Part shown: positions 8,801 to 15,073 of the stretch, piece after piece | How the letters are laid out: the number at the start of each line of letters is the position of its first letter | Position numbering within the stretch: position 1 is the first letter of the stretch | Source: Candidatus Iainarchaeum sp. | GTDB lineage: Archaea; Micrarchaeota; Micrarchaeia; Anstonellales; Bilamarchaeaceae | Length of the DNA stretch: 49,795 nt | Direction: 5' to 3' | Assembly: GCA_028714535.1 (NCBI GenBank) | Contig: JAQTME010000009.1 | Location: 1 to 49,795, forward strand | The notes under the pieces: generated by a model | What the model was told of the DNA's origin: nothing | Databases searched by the model: none | What the model saw: only the letters and a program-made list of their open reading frames with translations | Position numbers and translations under genes: made by a program

Positions 8801-10585
8801 CTTTAGTATGTCGACGTCCTTGTAGCCCATCTCGACGAGCTCTTTCTCCTCCAGGCTGAGGTTGACGCCTGCCTTCTTGTAGAGCTGCTTGAGCACGTAC
8901 CTCATCTCGTCGTGGAGCGTTTCGTCGTTGAGCGTCTTGTAGAGCTGCGCCATCTTGCCCGTGACGGGGAAGTGGGTGCCGACGAATATGTCTGACGGGT
9001 GCTTTGCGAGCTTCTGGGAGAACCACGCCGCGGTGGGCGATGTCCTGGCCAGGTCCTCCATGCTGCGCCCGGTCAGGCTCACTGCGGTCTTTGCTGCGAC
9101 CTCTGGGGCTGCCTTGACCGCCATCTTGGTCCCGCGCCACATCATCTGGCCGGTCCTGACCGTGGATGCCGCGCCGGCGGTGAGGCCGCCGCCCAGCACC
9201 GCATACCGGTTCGCGTTCAGGCCTGACACCCTCATGACCGTGTCGATCTTGGTCATGAGCGGGCTTTTCACCCCTATGTCCTTGTGGCCTGTGATCGCCT
9301 CAAGGCTCTGGTAGGTCCTCATGCCGAGGAGGTAGTCCTTGGCCGTGGCTGCCATGAGGGCGTCCCTTCCGCCCATCTTTGCCGCGGCATTGAATATCTC
9401 TGCTATGGTCTTGTGCTCTGCATCCCCGTACTGGTAAGGGAGCTTCTTGGCGAGCTGTGAGAGCTTGTCACTTGATATGCCTGCCTTCTGGCCGAGCCCA
9501 AGGAGGCTTTTTTGCACTGCCGCCTGGTCTCCGTAGCCGCCTTTGGAGGCAGGGGTCTGGAAGCCCGCGGTGGATGGGAGCACGCCCTTCTGGATCGACG
9601 TCTTCAGGGCTGCGCTTGCGGACACCATCTTCTTCATCGCAGTGCCCTTCATTTCGCTCCAGCCGTAGGGAAGGAGTATCTGCCCGCCTGCCGCGACTCC
9701 TTTCGGCGCCGGAAGCCTCGGGGTGCTTATGTCAAGCAGCGAAACAGGGGATTTGCCTGCGAAGTAGAGCGAGGCGAGCAGGAGCCCCAGTATCATGAAC
9801 ACGCCCACGCAGGGGAGCGCCGTGCCCCCGGGGTAGCCCTTGCCTTCAGCCATGCCCGCTATCAGGTCGCCGAGCTGGCTCGTGAGGACGGTCGCCGCCG
9901 TGCCGGGCGGGTTGCGTATGGTGTAGTGGCCGATGGACGGCAGCACTTCCTTGCTGTTGATGGCCATGCCCGTGGAGTCGAATTCAGCGAGTATCTCGGT
10001 GGTCGCGCGGCCCTGGCGGAGGTCTTTTGGTATTGCGCACTGTGCCGAGTAAACATTGACTTTTATCTGTTCGCAGCCTGCTTCGAGCGGGTCGCAGGTG
10101 TTGGGTATCACGTTCTCGGTCTTGGTGCTGGCTATGAGCGCCTCGCAGCCGGTTATGGTCGCCGGCGTCCCTGTGACCGTGGTTATATATTTGAATACTA
10201 TCTTGGCGTTCTGGACAGGGATCACCGTGGGGTTGGTGTCGCCGGTCGTGCCCAGCCCAAATTTCTCAATCATGCATTTCTGGACATTGCCGGCATAATA
10301 CGTGTCCTTGAGGCAGTCCTCGTAGGCCTGCTTCTTCTTTGCCAGGTCCTCCACGGCGCTGGTGCCGGCCGGGGGCTCGAAGGCGAACACTGTTGCCGTG
10401 AGCACGCACTCCTGCGCGGGGTCGACGCATCCGGTGGCATCTGCCGCCTGCACGACAACCATGCTTGTGAGGGACTCCGCCCCGCCAAGAAGGCCGCTGC
10501 CCGGCTGGTTTGCAGCCTGTGCGAAGAGCACGGCTGCCATGAGAAGGAATACGAACGCCCCTAACAGATTCTTGATGCCTGTCAT
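5831..10585 (-). CDS. 1584-aa membrane-anchored protein with C-terminal zinc ribbon, unknown
   Basis: I do not recognise the family. An N-terminal signal or anchor (LLGAFVFLLMAAVLFAQA) is followed by about 200 residues with several Cys pairs, probably outside the cell. A single strong membrane segment (VGVFMILGLLLASLYFAG, around residues 270-290) comes next. About 1290 mostly helical, charged residues follow, which would be cytoplasmic if the N-terminal part is outside. The C-terminus is a zinc ribbon: Cys1561, Cys1564, Cys1574, Cys1579. A region near residues 1170-1400 is rich in Trp, His, Pro and aromatic residues and has short hydrophobic stretches that could touch the membrane. Start: ATG 10585, with palindromic TATA CTTTATAAAG 26 bp upstream (leaderless). 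Its neighbours are the SLT lipoprotein downstream and a divergent AAA+ ATPase, so an envelope-spanning or secretion-like apparatus is possible; that is inference. Confidence 0.8.
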   Translation of the reverse strand: MTGIKNLLGAFVFLLMAAVLFAQAANQPGSGLLGGAESLTSMVVVQAADATGCVDPAQECVLTATVFAFEPPAGTSAVEDLAKKKQAYEDCLKDTYYAGNVQKCMIEKFGLGTTGDTNPTVIPVQNAKIVFKYITTVTGTPATITGCEALIASTKTENVIPNTCDPLEAGCEQIKVNVYSAQCAIPKDLRQGRATTEILAEFDSTGMAINSKEVLPSIGHYTIRNPPGTAATVLTSQLGDLIAGMAEGKGYPGGTALPCVGVFMILGLLLASLYFAGKSPVSLLDISTPRLPAPKGVAAGGQILLPYGWSEMKGTAMKKMVSASAALKTSIQKGVLPSTAGFQTPASKGGYGDQAAVQKSLLGLGQKAGISSDKLSQLAKKLPYQYGDAEHKTIAEIFNAAAKMGGRDALMAATAKDYLLGMRTYQSLEAITGHKDIGVKSPLMTKIDTVMRVSGLNANRYAVLGGGLTAGAASTVRTGQMMWRGTKMAVKAAPEVAAKTAVSLTGRSMEDLARTSPTAAWFSQKLAKHPSDIFVGTHFPVTGKMAQLYKTLNDETLHDEMRYVLKQLYKKAGVNLSLEEKELVEMGYKDVDILKKCGYLASAEIEAIDAAVRKILRTDHDSQAKLRELIKFAEGSGVTIDHRVTAIADELKGISANSQPEYLKLGLVMTVLDRENNTGMAVKERSRGDDSYVCHVGREKSLTGPAVFETMVLRTMIWDAENGHLNGGLKQELVSARLNVVNRITGLDARSGIEKLPEHMRNEAELEKLAARNKADMLSLFTEDGRQEFTKVKGKNMNSASISEIVDFMYGGATPKTHEVVNGKTMWWGSDQELGLSAKSTLVDVKRHWITGLEERENFALGQWVESRFTKSYVPHFDPEIEARLDRMSGSSSWTVAQRAEEAKKMLLAKLLNQDMENRYNSQFAQNAYGTTHETLRFYEGQMAGILGKVMQDKGIESNHPDMRALEKLNLTDPKSIGELTKLTAKYHSEVEAQLQKQITYDDVVKSKQALVMLHEGGLAYYHKGMMLSDMDRVLNGEVALRDNKGQLRKFRPDDIAINFGNNEPLLREFSKVRGSKNANDWTSFLEAAKTWTKEGGGSYEREKVFAAVLWQYANTTYDYSRFWHESNVSVEAKRQVTPLAPSPLRFFGVEAPGIGTMLKPWRDIGLHMGDYISKVSLAAGGPVHKAAYDIAPISEYYRQHSFQLSSSILSGAALKGLSEEERVAYRAAALDHSAFHQVWDFAIDRNPWRHSTSFGAHQAWGSFFHFGPAQVYSVKDNLKASMDKGQYLNFMSPFYGAPMDLAGKIMRPYTSMIRGMQMSMQGYASKWDSTPDALRQWNYTQPRLLEAMQSVNPFSFKWFPGKTSERLQKLNVFGGSLEKHQLAGADFTKGLLQGPQDIYLNRKGVYASARTGEANPGLSHYNYRHELKPEAAAAEYVIRMREAAFMHDSQVQEQAMTNTVRRTVSAEALAIRRDQELRSFGIMQNPLYGWASPIAALWHMPIPGTPSALTPKDWVANWVNKSKTGGGQTFSQRMQSMADGVGKFLTKVSQPGQLSRVVYCPRCQMPNIRGSNCKNPACRQAQY

Positions 10586-10606
10586 GGTATTATCGCGTCG
10601 CCGGCG

Positions 10607-10616
10607 CTTTATAAAG
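10607..10616 (-). promoter_or_regulatory. Palindromic TATA box of the 1584-aa gene
   Basis: CTTTATAAAG, a perfect 10-bp palindrome, centred 26 bp before ATG 10585. The transcript would start at or next to the start codon. Confidence 0.6.
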
Positions 10617-10631
10617 GTTTACGTTCATAGG

Positions 10632-10638
10632 GTATATG
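10632..10638 (+). promoter_or_regulatory. Probable TATA box of the AAA+ ATPase gene
   Basis: GTATATG. A start about 26 bp downstream would fall near 10661, inside the inverted repeat at 10650-10668. Confidence 0.4.
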
Positions 10639-10640
10639 AA

Positions 10641-10668
10641 AACTACAAAAACTACAAACTTTGTAGTT
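10641..10668. promoter_or_regulatory. Operator-like triple repeat of AACTACAAA
   Basis: Two direct copies of AACTACAAA (10641-10649 and 10650-10658) are followed after one base by the exact inverse TTTGTAGTT (10660-10668). The last two copies form a perfect 19-bp palindrome with a central C. The repeat sits between the TATA box and the start of the ATPase gene and is centred on the predicted transcription start, as a repressor site would be. It also lies within 60 bp of the divergent promoter of the 1584-aa gene and could control both. Cdc6-type origin repeats are a less likely alternative. Confidence 0.65.
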
Positions 10669-10701
10669 TAATGTTATAGAAATGGTAACGAGGTGTCAAG
10701 A

Positions 10702-11739
10702 ATGAAAGGCCCGAACCCGTTCGCCTTCATGGAAGAGAATCCCGAAGGCATATCCGGAAGGAGATACGAATCCGGCATATTTAACAGTTTCGCCAATGCG
10801 GCGGCAGCAAAACAGCCGCAGGTGCTCGTGGTGGTTGGCGGGCCGGGCAGCGGGAAAACCTTCCTCCTGCGCCATTTCCGGCACGAGGCCGAGAAGAAGG
10901 GCATGCTCACGCCCTACGTGCGCGCCGAGAAGGGCGAGGGCGTGGCCAGCGCCGTCGGCAGGCTCTACCAGGAGACCATGCTAATGCAGGGGGCCCGCGG
11001 GGCGGCGCACCCCGAAACATTCGACGCGCTGGCCCAGGCGCTGGAACGCGTCGGGGCGAAGCATTTCGGCACCATCATGTTCATAGACGACGCTGACAAC
11101 CTCCGGAAGGCCGGTGAGGCGGTTTCATCGCTAATAAAGCTCGCTGCGGCCCTGCAGGGGAAGAAGGCGGTCGCATTCGTGCTCGGCTCGACGCTGGAGT
11201 GGAAGGCGGAAGGGGCTGCGGTGCTGAGATTGAAGCCCTTTGATGAGCACGAGGCCAAGGAGTTCATAGACAGGGGGCTTGGGAACGGGCCGAAGATGGG
11301 AGAGGAGTGCCTGCACAGCATAATGGCCGATAGCGGCGGGAATCCCAGGCTCGTGAAGGCGGTCTGCAGGCAGATATATGATAGATTGAAGGACACCGAG
11401 AAGGTCATAACCAAGGGGCATTACCTCGCGTATCTGCCGTATATGATGAGCATGCTCTCAGGCGAGTGGTTCGGGGGCATGTACCAGGAGACGCCCGCGG
11501 CCGAGAGGGCCATACTGGCGGTGATGGCCGGAACTCCTGAGGGCATGCACGTGTCAGACATCGCCAGGACGCTCGGCAGGCCGCTGGGCCAGACGACCGC
11601 GCTCATGAAACGGCTGCTGGACAGCGGGCAGGTGGTGCGGCTTGACAGGGGCAAATACAGGATTTTCGCAGGGCTCTACGCGCGCTACGTGGCGCAGAGA
11701 AGCGGCATTGAGAACGGGAAAGTGAAAAGAAAGAAGTGA
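10702..11739 (+). CDS. AAA+ ATPase with C-terminal winged helix (archaeal ATPase / Cdc6-like)
   Basis: 345 aa. Walker A is GGPGSGKT (residues 46-53) and Walker B is IMFIDDADN. A sensor-like VLGSTLEW follows, then a lid with SGGNPRLVKAVCRQ, typical of the STAND/AAA archaeal ATPase and Orc1-Cdc6 superfamily. The last 80 residues form a winged helix (HVSDIARTLGRPLGQTTALMKRLLDSGQV). DNA binding is therefore likely. ATG 10702 was chosen because GAGGTG ends 6 nt before it; an in-frame GTG at 10693 is the alternative. It is divergent from the 1584-aa gene and carries a palindromic operator at its promoter, which it may bind itself. A replication initiator role is possible, but its Cdc6 likeness is only general; it could equally be a regulator or an apparatus ATPase. 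Confidence 0.75.
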   Translation: MKGPNPFAFMEENPEGISGRRYESGIFNSFANAAAAKQPQVLVVVGGPGSGKTFLLRHFRHEAEKKGMLTPYVRAEKGEGVASAVGRLYQETMLMQGARGAAHPETFDALAQALERVGAKHFGTIMFIDDADNLRKAGEAVSSLIKLAAALQGKKAVAFVLGSTLEWKAEGAAVLRLKPFDEHEAKEFIDRGLGNGPKMGEECLHSIMADSGGNPRLVKAVCRQIYDRLKDTEKVITKGHYLAYLPYMMSMLSGEWFGGMYQETPAAERAILAVMAGTPEGMHVSDIARTLGRPLGQTTALMKRLLDSGQVVRLDRGKYRIFAGLYARYVAQRSGIENGKVKRKK

Positions 11740-11745
11740 AAAAAG

Positions 11746-11761
11746 GGAAATGGCCGTTTCC
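11746..11761. terminator. Short hairpin between convergent genes
   Basis: GGAAA/TTTCC stem with a TGGCCG loop; an overlapping alternative stem is GGCC/GGCC. It fills the 27-bp gap between the ATPase gene and the FucI-like gene and probably serves both as a 3'-end signal. Confidence 0.35.
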
Positions 11762-11766
11762 GGCCC

Positions 11767-13350
11767 TTACTTCCTCAGGTCCATGACCTTTATCCCGCGG
11801 AACGCGTAGCCGAGGGCCAGCGCATCCGCGACCCTGTTCCCGTCTGCTTCAGTCGGGCCGCAGTAGACCATGGCGCCGTGGTGCGGGAATGGCGCTTTTT
11901 CCTCCTGCGTCACGTCTCCGTGTATGGCCTGCATGACGTCTTCCTGCTTGCGGGTCAGCAGGAACCCGTTGTTGCCGAACGATTCGGCAATCGGGGCCAG
12001 CGACTGCGACACGAAGATGTACGCGGTCAGGCCGCCTTCGGCGTTGGGCGCGATTCTCGTGGTCAGGATGGAGCCTTCCTTTACTGTTGCCGCCCTGCAG
12101 CCTATGGAGTCGCCGCACGGGAGGAATTTCTCCATTATCACCTGCTTGATTATCTTCCCCTCGTTCGTCAGGTCGGCAGGCCAGACGCCACAGTGGAATG
12201 GCAGGCTCAGGTTCGACAATACCTCGCCCACGCCCATTTCATACGCAGAGGCGATTTTGTTCAATGCAGGGCCGATTTTTTGGTCCTTCAGGTATGCTTC
12301 GACTTTGGCCGGCGAAAACACGCAGTTGGTGATGTCCGCCAGGCCCGCGGCGCTGTTAGCTGCTGCGGAAGCCGCAAGCATGGACAACGCGCCGTACACG
12401 TCGGTTTCGCACGCGAATGGTATGCGCACCTGGCTCATCGCAGCCATGGCAGCGCAGGCGCAGACTTTCGCCTTTTGCTGCAGGTAGGTCCAGCAGTCAA
12501 CGCCTGCGGCGTGAAGGTTTTCCGCTTTCGCCCAGACTCTCATTTGGGCCAGCAGCTTGGCCATGCGCGTCAGTTTTTCAGCCGGCACTCCGCTGCAGTC
12601 GGACTGCGTCTTCAGCGTCGTGAGGGCTTCCATCACCAGAGTGGTATTTTCCCTTCTCTTGAAGGCGATTTCTACGAACCTGCCGAGGTTTTCCTGTGCG
12701 AGGTCGATGTCCATCCCTGCAAGGGGTTCCCTGTTTTGCATGGACAGCTGGTAGAAGTCGCGCGTGTCAGAGCCGAGCATGCCAATTCGCGCGCCGGTCA
12801 TCGAGTGGTACGTGTCGGTCGCGGCTAGGAACTTTTCCACGTTGGCTGTGAATTCAGGGCTTTCGGGATAGCACACCTTCGGCCTCGCCATGACAAAATT
12901 GAATTTTTTGGTCTGCGCATGCGAAGTTGCAAGGTACATTCCGTTGCCAGTGTCCACCCTCATGTCCGTGAGGTTCTGGAGGTCATCGGGCAGCCCCAGC
13001 ATGAGCATGGGAAGGCCCTTCATCGCTTTTCCGGCAATCGAAAACGCAGTCAGGTCGCCGAAATTCGCGTAAAACGCTATCATGGCGTCAACCGGGTTTT
13101 GCTGCACCATGCGGGTGAATTTTGCCGCGTCTTCCTTGTTCATGCATGCGCCGCCTGACACCGTCGCATCAGGGGGCAGCATCAAAAACTCTACGCCAGC
13201 CTTTTTTCCTATGGCATCAAAGGCAGCCCTTACACGGCCAACATCGCCCGCTATCCTGCTAAAGTCCAACTTGCCAGGCACGCCAGTCGGCATGGCAAAA
13301 CAGTCTCGTATTACGACTTGCACTCCTATCCTGTTATTCGGCATTGCCAT
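11767..13350 (-). CDS. L-fucose/L-arabinose isomerase-family protein
   Basis: 527 aa with the FucI/AraA fold, members of which interconvert aldose and ketose sugars using Mn2+. Visible family features are an N-terminal Rossmann-like part (MIAFYANFGDLTA, MLMLGLPDD), the metal-ligand region PFACETDVYGALSML with its Glu and Asp, and the C-terminal LPFHCGVWP block found in fucose-isomerase-like proteins. It is somewhat shorter than E. coli FucI, so substrate is uncertain. ATG 13350 was chosen because GGAGGGA precedes it at proper spacing; an upstream extension in the same frame has no Shine-Dalgarno. It is divergent from a XylA-like gene with a 241-bp gap. A TATA-like TTTATTTTTAAA lies near 13440-13451. 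The pairing suggests a small sugar-processing module, but no kinase or transporter is adjacent. Confidence 0.8.
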   Translation of the reverse strand: MAMPNNRIGVQVVIRDCFAMPTGVPGKLDFSRIAGDVGRVRAAFDAIGKKAGVEFLMLPPDATVSGGACMNKEDAAKFTRMVQQNPVDAMIAFYANFGDLTAFSIAGKAMKGLPMLMLGLPDDLQNLTDMRVDTGNGMYLATSHAQTKKFNFVMARPKVCYPESPEFTANVEKFLAATDTYHSMTGARIGMLGSDTRDFYQLSMQNREPLAGMDIDLAQENLGRFVEIAFKRRENTTLVMEALTTLKTQSDCSGVPAEKLTRMAKLLAQMRVWAKAENLHAAGVDCWTYLQQKAKVCACAAMAAMSQVRIPFACETDVYGALSMLAASAAANSAAGLADITNCVFSPAKVEAYLKDQKIGPALNKIASAYEMGVGEVLSNLSLPFHCGVWPADLTNEGKIIKQVIMEKFLPCGDSIGCRAATVKEGSILTTRIAPNAEGGLTAYIFVSQSLAPIAESFGNNGFLLTRKQEDVMQAIHGDVTQEEKAPFPHHGAMVYCGPTEADGNRVADALALGYAFRGIKVMDLRK

Positions 13351-13546
13351 CAAATTCCCTCCAGGTTTTGTTTTTGTGCGGCAAAAACAGCTCCCGCCAG
13401 GGAATGTTGTCGCCACCACGTCCGTATTCCATGCCTAACTTTAAAAATAAATGGTTTTTTACCAAAAAGAGTGTTTCTGGCCGGTGACTGGGCGCCGGAG
13501 AGCATGTAAAACGGGGATTTTAACAGAAAAACGCTTCAAACCACAG

Positions 13547-13558
13547 GTATTTTAATAC
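13547..13558 (+). promoter_or_regulatory. Palindromic TATA region of the XylA-like gene
   Basis: GTATTTTAATAC is a perfect 12-bp palindrome that includes the TATA element, about 40 bp before ATG 13592. A start near 13578-13580 leaves a short leader with GGTGA (13583-13587). Palindromy may mark a regulator site or be chance. Confidence 0.4.
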
Positions 13559-13591
13559 GGTGGGGTGGTAAAATGCGGTTTAGGTGAATAT

Positions 13592-14764
13592 ATGGAAAAA
13601 CAACTGGTTTTACCACAAAGGTATCTGGACTTGAGGAAGGAGAGGCCGAGGAACGACGCACCATTTCCATTGGGCGGATGCGTATGGACCGTAAACGACG
13701 GCAAGACGCGGTTTTTCGGGGGCGGCAGGCCTGAGCTGACCACCGTCTCGCTCGCCCAGCAGATAGACATCATAACTGGGGTCAACAAGGCGCTGCTGGC
13801 CAAGTCCGACCTGCTCTCAAAAGCTGGCATAGTGCCCGCCCCCCTGGAAGGGGTGGAGATGCACTACCCGAACGAGATAAACGAGAAGAACTTCAGCCAG
13901 ACCGTAAAACAGCTGAAGGCGGGGAACATGGTGGCGTCCATGGTCACGGCCAACCTGTTCTTCACTTTCCCGAATGGCTCGTTCATGAGCACGAACCCAG
14001 AGGACAGGGAAAGGGCCATAAAATGGGCGAAGGCGGTGGTCGACATCGCATACCAGTTCGAAAGCGAGCTCGGCCACCTCCCCACGGACGTTTTCTGGCC
14101 CGGCGGCGAGGGCTCGCAGATGCACTTCGAGTTGGATTTCGTGAAAGCGCTCCACCTCTACGCTGCTGCCATGAACGAGGTCATGGAATACGAATATAAG
14201 AAGGGGGGGAGGATGCTCTTCGCAGGTGAGTCGAAGCCGAACGAGCCTAAAGACTGCATAATCCTGCCGACGAGCGCGGACTTCCTGGCGGTCATGCAGG
14301 GGCTGCTCGACCCGAAATTCCAGGCGAGGTTCGGGGTGAACCCGGAAACTGCGCACGAGATGCTGGCAAACATGAGCCCCCTGAACCCGGTGGCAGTCGG
14401 GCTCACACTCGGCAAGCTGTTCCACTACCACGCCAACTGGCAGAAGGGGCTGAAGTGGGACCAGGACTACGGCGTGCCCATCAACCTGGCGATGCTCGAG
14501 GTTTTCCACCACATGAAGGAATACGGCTTCAAGGGATTCATAGGCCTTGACATGCAGGCCAGGCCCGAGAGCAAGCAGGTCGGCAAGGTCATGGAGTACT
14601 CGGTCATGAACATCAGGTTCCTGGAGGCCCTCGAGAAGAAGGTCGACTGGGGGCACATCGATGACCTGAGGAAGCAAGGCACGCCGGAAATGGCAGAGCA
14701 GTACGTGACCATGTGCATGATACAGCTGATGCCACAGGGCGTGGACGCGAAACTCTTCGCCTGA
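13592..14764 (+). CDS. Xylose-isomerase-like TIM barrel protein
   Basis: 390 aa resembling XylA, which isomerises xylose/glucose with two divalent metals. Aligned landmarks are FWPGGEGSQMHFELDF, GESKPNEPKD (compare EPKPNEP around the metal-binding Glu), NPETAHEMLANMSP (compare the N-E-x-NHATL region) and HYHANWQKGLKWDQDYG (compare the DxNRGD...WDTD metal site). The metal site seems present, but sequence divergence makes the natural sugar uncertain. Start: ATG 13592 with GGTGA five bases upstream; an in-frame GTG at 13565 has no Shine-Dalgarno. It is divergent from the FucI-like gene and ends before a strong GC hairpin. A rhamnose- or lyxose-type isomerase is another possibility. Confidence 0.75.
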   Translation: MEKQLVLPQRYLDLRKERPRNDAPFPLGGCVWTVNDGKTRFFGGGRPELTTVSLAQQIDIITGVNKALLAKSDLLSKAGIVPAPLEGVEMHYPNEINEKNFSQTVKQLKAGNMVASMVTANLFFTFPNGSFMSTNPEDRERAIKWAKAVVDIAYQFESELGHLPTDVFWPGGEGSQMHFELDFVKALHLYAAAMNEVMEYEYKKGGRMLFAGESKPNEPKDCIILPTSADFLAVMQGLLDPKFQARFGVNPETAHEMLANMSPLNPVAVGLTLGKLFHYHANWQKGLKWDQDYGVPINLAMLEVFHHMKEYGFKGFIGLDMQARPESKQVGKVMEYSVMNIRFLEALEKKVDWGHIDDLRKQGTPEMAEQYVTMCMIQLMPQGVDAKLFA

Positions 14765-14777
14765 TTTTTTTATTTTC

Positions 14778-14795
14778 GGCGGGGTTTTCCCCGCC
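14778..14795 (+). terminator. GC-rich terminator hairpin after the XylA-like gene
   Basis: Perfect 7-bp stem GGCGGGG/CCCCGCC with a TTTT loop, 14 bp after the stop, flanked upstream by a T-rich run. Confidence 0.6.
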
Positions 14796-14817
14796 ATCCC
14801 TATTTTTAGGTTAAGAG

Positions 14818-14881
14818 TCAGAACTCAAGATCTCAATCATCGGAAATTTGCGTTTCCTCATAGGTATTGCGTTCTCATCAT
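14818..14881 (-). ncRNA. Candidate C/D box sRNA, minus strand
   Basis: On the minus strand a perfect C box ATGATGA (14881-14875) and a D box CTGA (14821-14818) bracket 64 nt, close to archaeal C/D sRNA size. Inside are C'-like CCGATGA (14843-14837) and a poor D' (ATGA at 14861-14858). The spacer between C and D' is 12 nt. The TATA element at 14904-14912 lies about 27 bp before the C box. It would guide 2'-O-methylation of rRNA or tRNA; targets were not identified. It is weaker than its plus-strand partner because of the D' box. Confidence 0.4.
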
Positions 14882-14895
14882 TGGAAGGATAGTGC

Positions 14896-14915
14896 GTGCT
14901 ATCAATTATAAGCAC
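14896..14915. promoter_or_regulatory. Bidirectional TATA element inside an inverted repeat
   Basis: ATCAATTATA is framed by GTGCT (14896-14900) and AGCAC (14911-14915). AATTATAA reads as TATA on both strands. Its centre is about 29 bp before the plus-strand C box and 27 bp before the minus-strand C box, so one element could drive both RNA candidates. Confidence 0.5.
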
Positions 14916-14936
14916 TCGTCAAGAGAAAACTGCGGG

Positions 14937-14994
14937 ATGATGAGTGTTCGACAGACCGAGAGAAATCGATGAGGACAACTATCACTCTGACTGA
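14937..14994 (+). ncRNA. Candidate C/D box sRNA, plus strand
   Basis: C box ATGATGA (14937-14943) is perfect. D' is CCGA (14956-14959, one mismatch), C' is TCGATGA (14966-14972), and D is CTGA (14987-14990), with a second CTGA directly after it. Guide spacers are 12 nt (C to D') and 14 nt (C' to D), and the D'-C' spacer is 6 nt, all in the normal archaeal range. A TATA element lies about 29 bp upstream. The expected function is guiding ribose methylation with L7Ae, Nop5 and fibrillarin. Target sites are not identified. Confidence 0.6.
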
Positions 14995-15029
14995 AATTTT
15001 CATCCGGCTTTACTTCGGGTAAAATTTCA
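14992..15029 (+). terminator. Long hairpin downstream of the sRNA candidate
   Basis: Nine-bp stem TGAAATTTT/AAAATTTCA continues after a single bulged C into ATCCG/CGGGT (one T-G pair), closing a nine-base loop. It overlaps the second D-box-like CTGA and lies 45 bp before the TFB stop codon on the opposite strand. It may stop both transcripts or be part of a longer RNA. Confidence 0.45.
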
Positions 15030-15073
15030 TTAAACTTCAGGAGAAAAAAGAGGATAGAAATAAAGAAAAGAAA

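Larger units (their letters stand above)
14765..15073. other. 309-bp gene-free gap with ncRNA signals
   Basis: No convincing protein frame is present. From left to right the gap holds a terminator hairpin, a minus-strand C/D box candidate, a central bidirectional TATA element, a plus-strand C/D box candidate, and a long imperfect hairpin (14992-15029). All are described separately. Confidence 0.7.

Noticed and set aside
10586-10701. Replication origin beside a Cdc6-like gene
   Set aside because: Only three short repeats, placed as an operator at the transcription start; no longer AT-rich unwinding region or ORB-like sequence. Kept only as a remote alternative.
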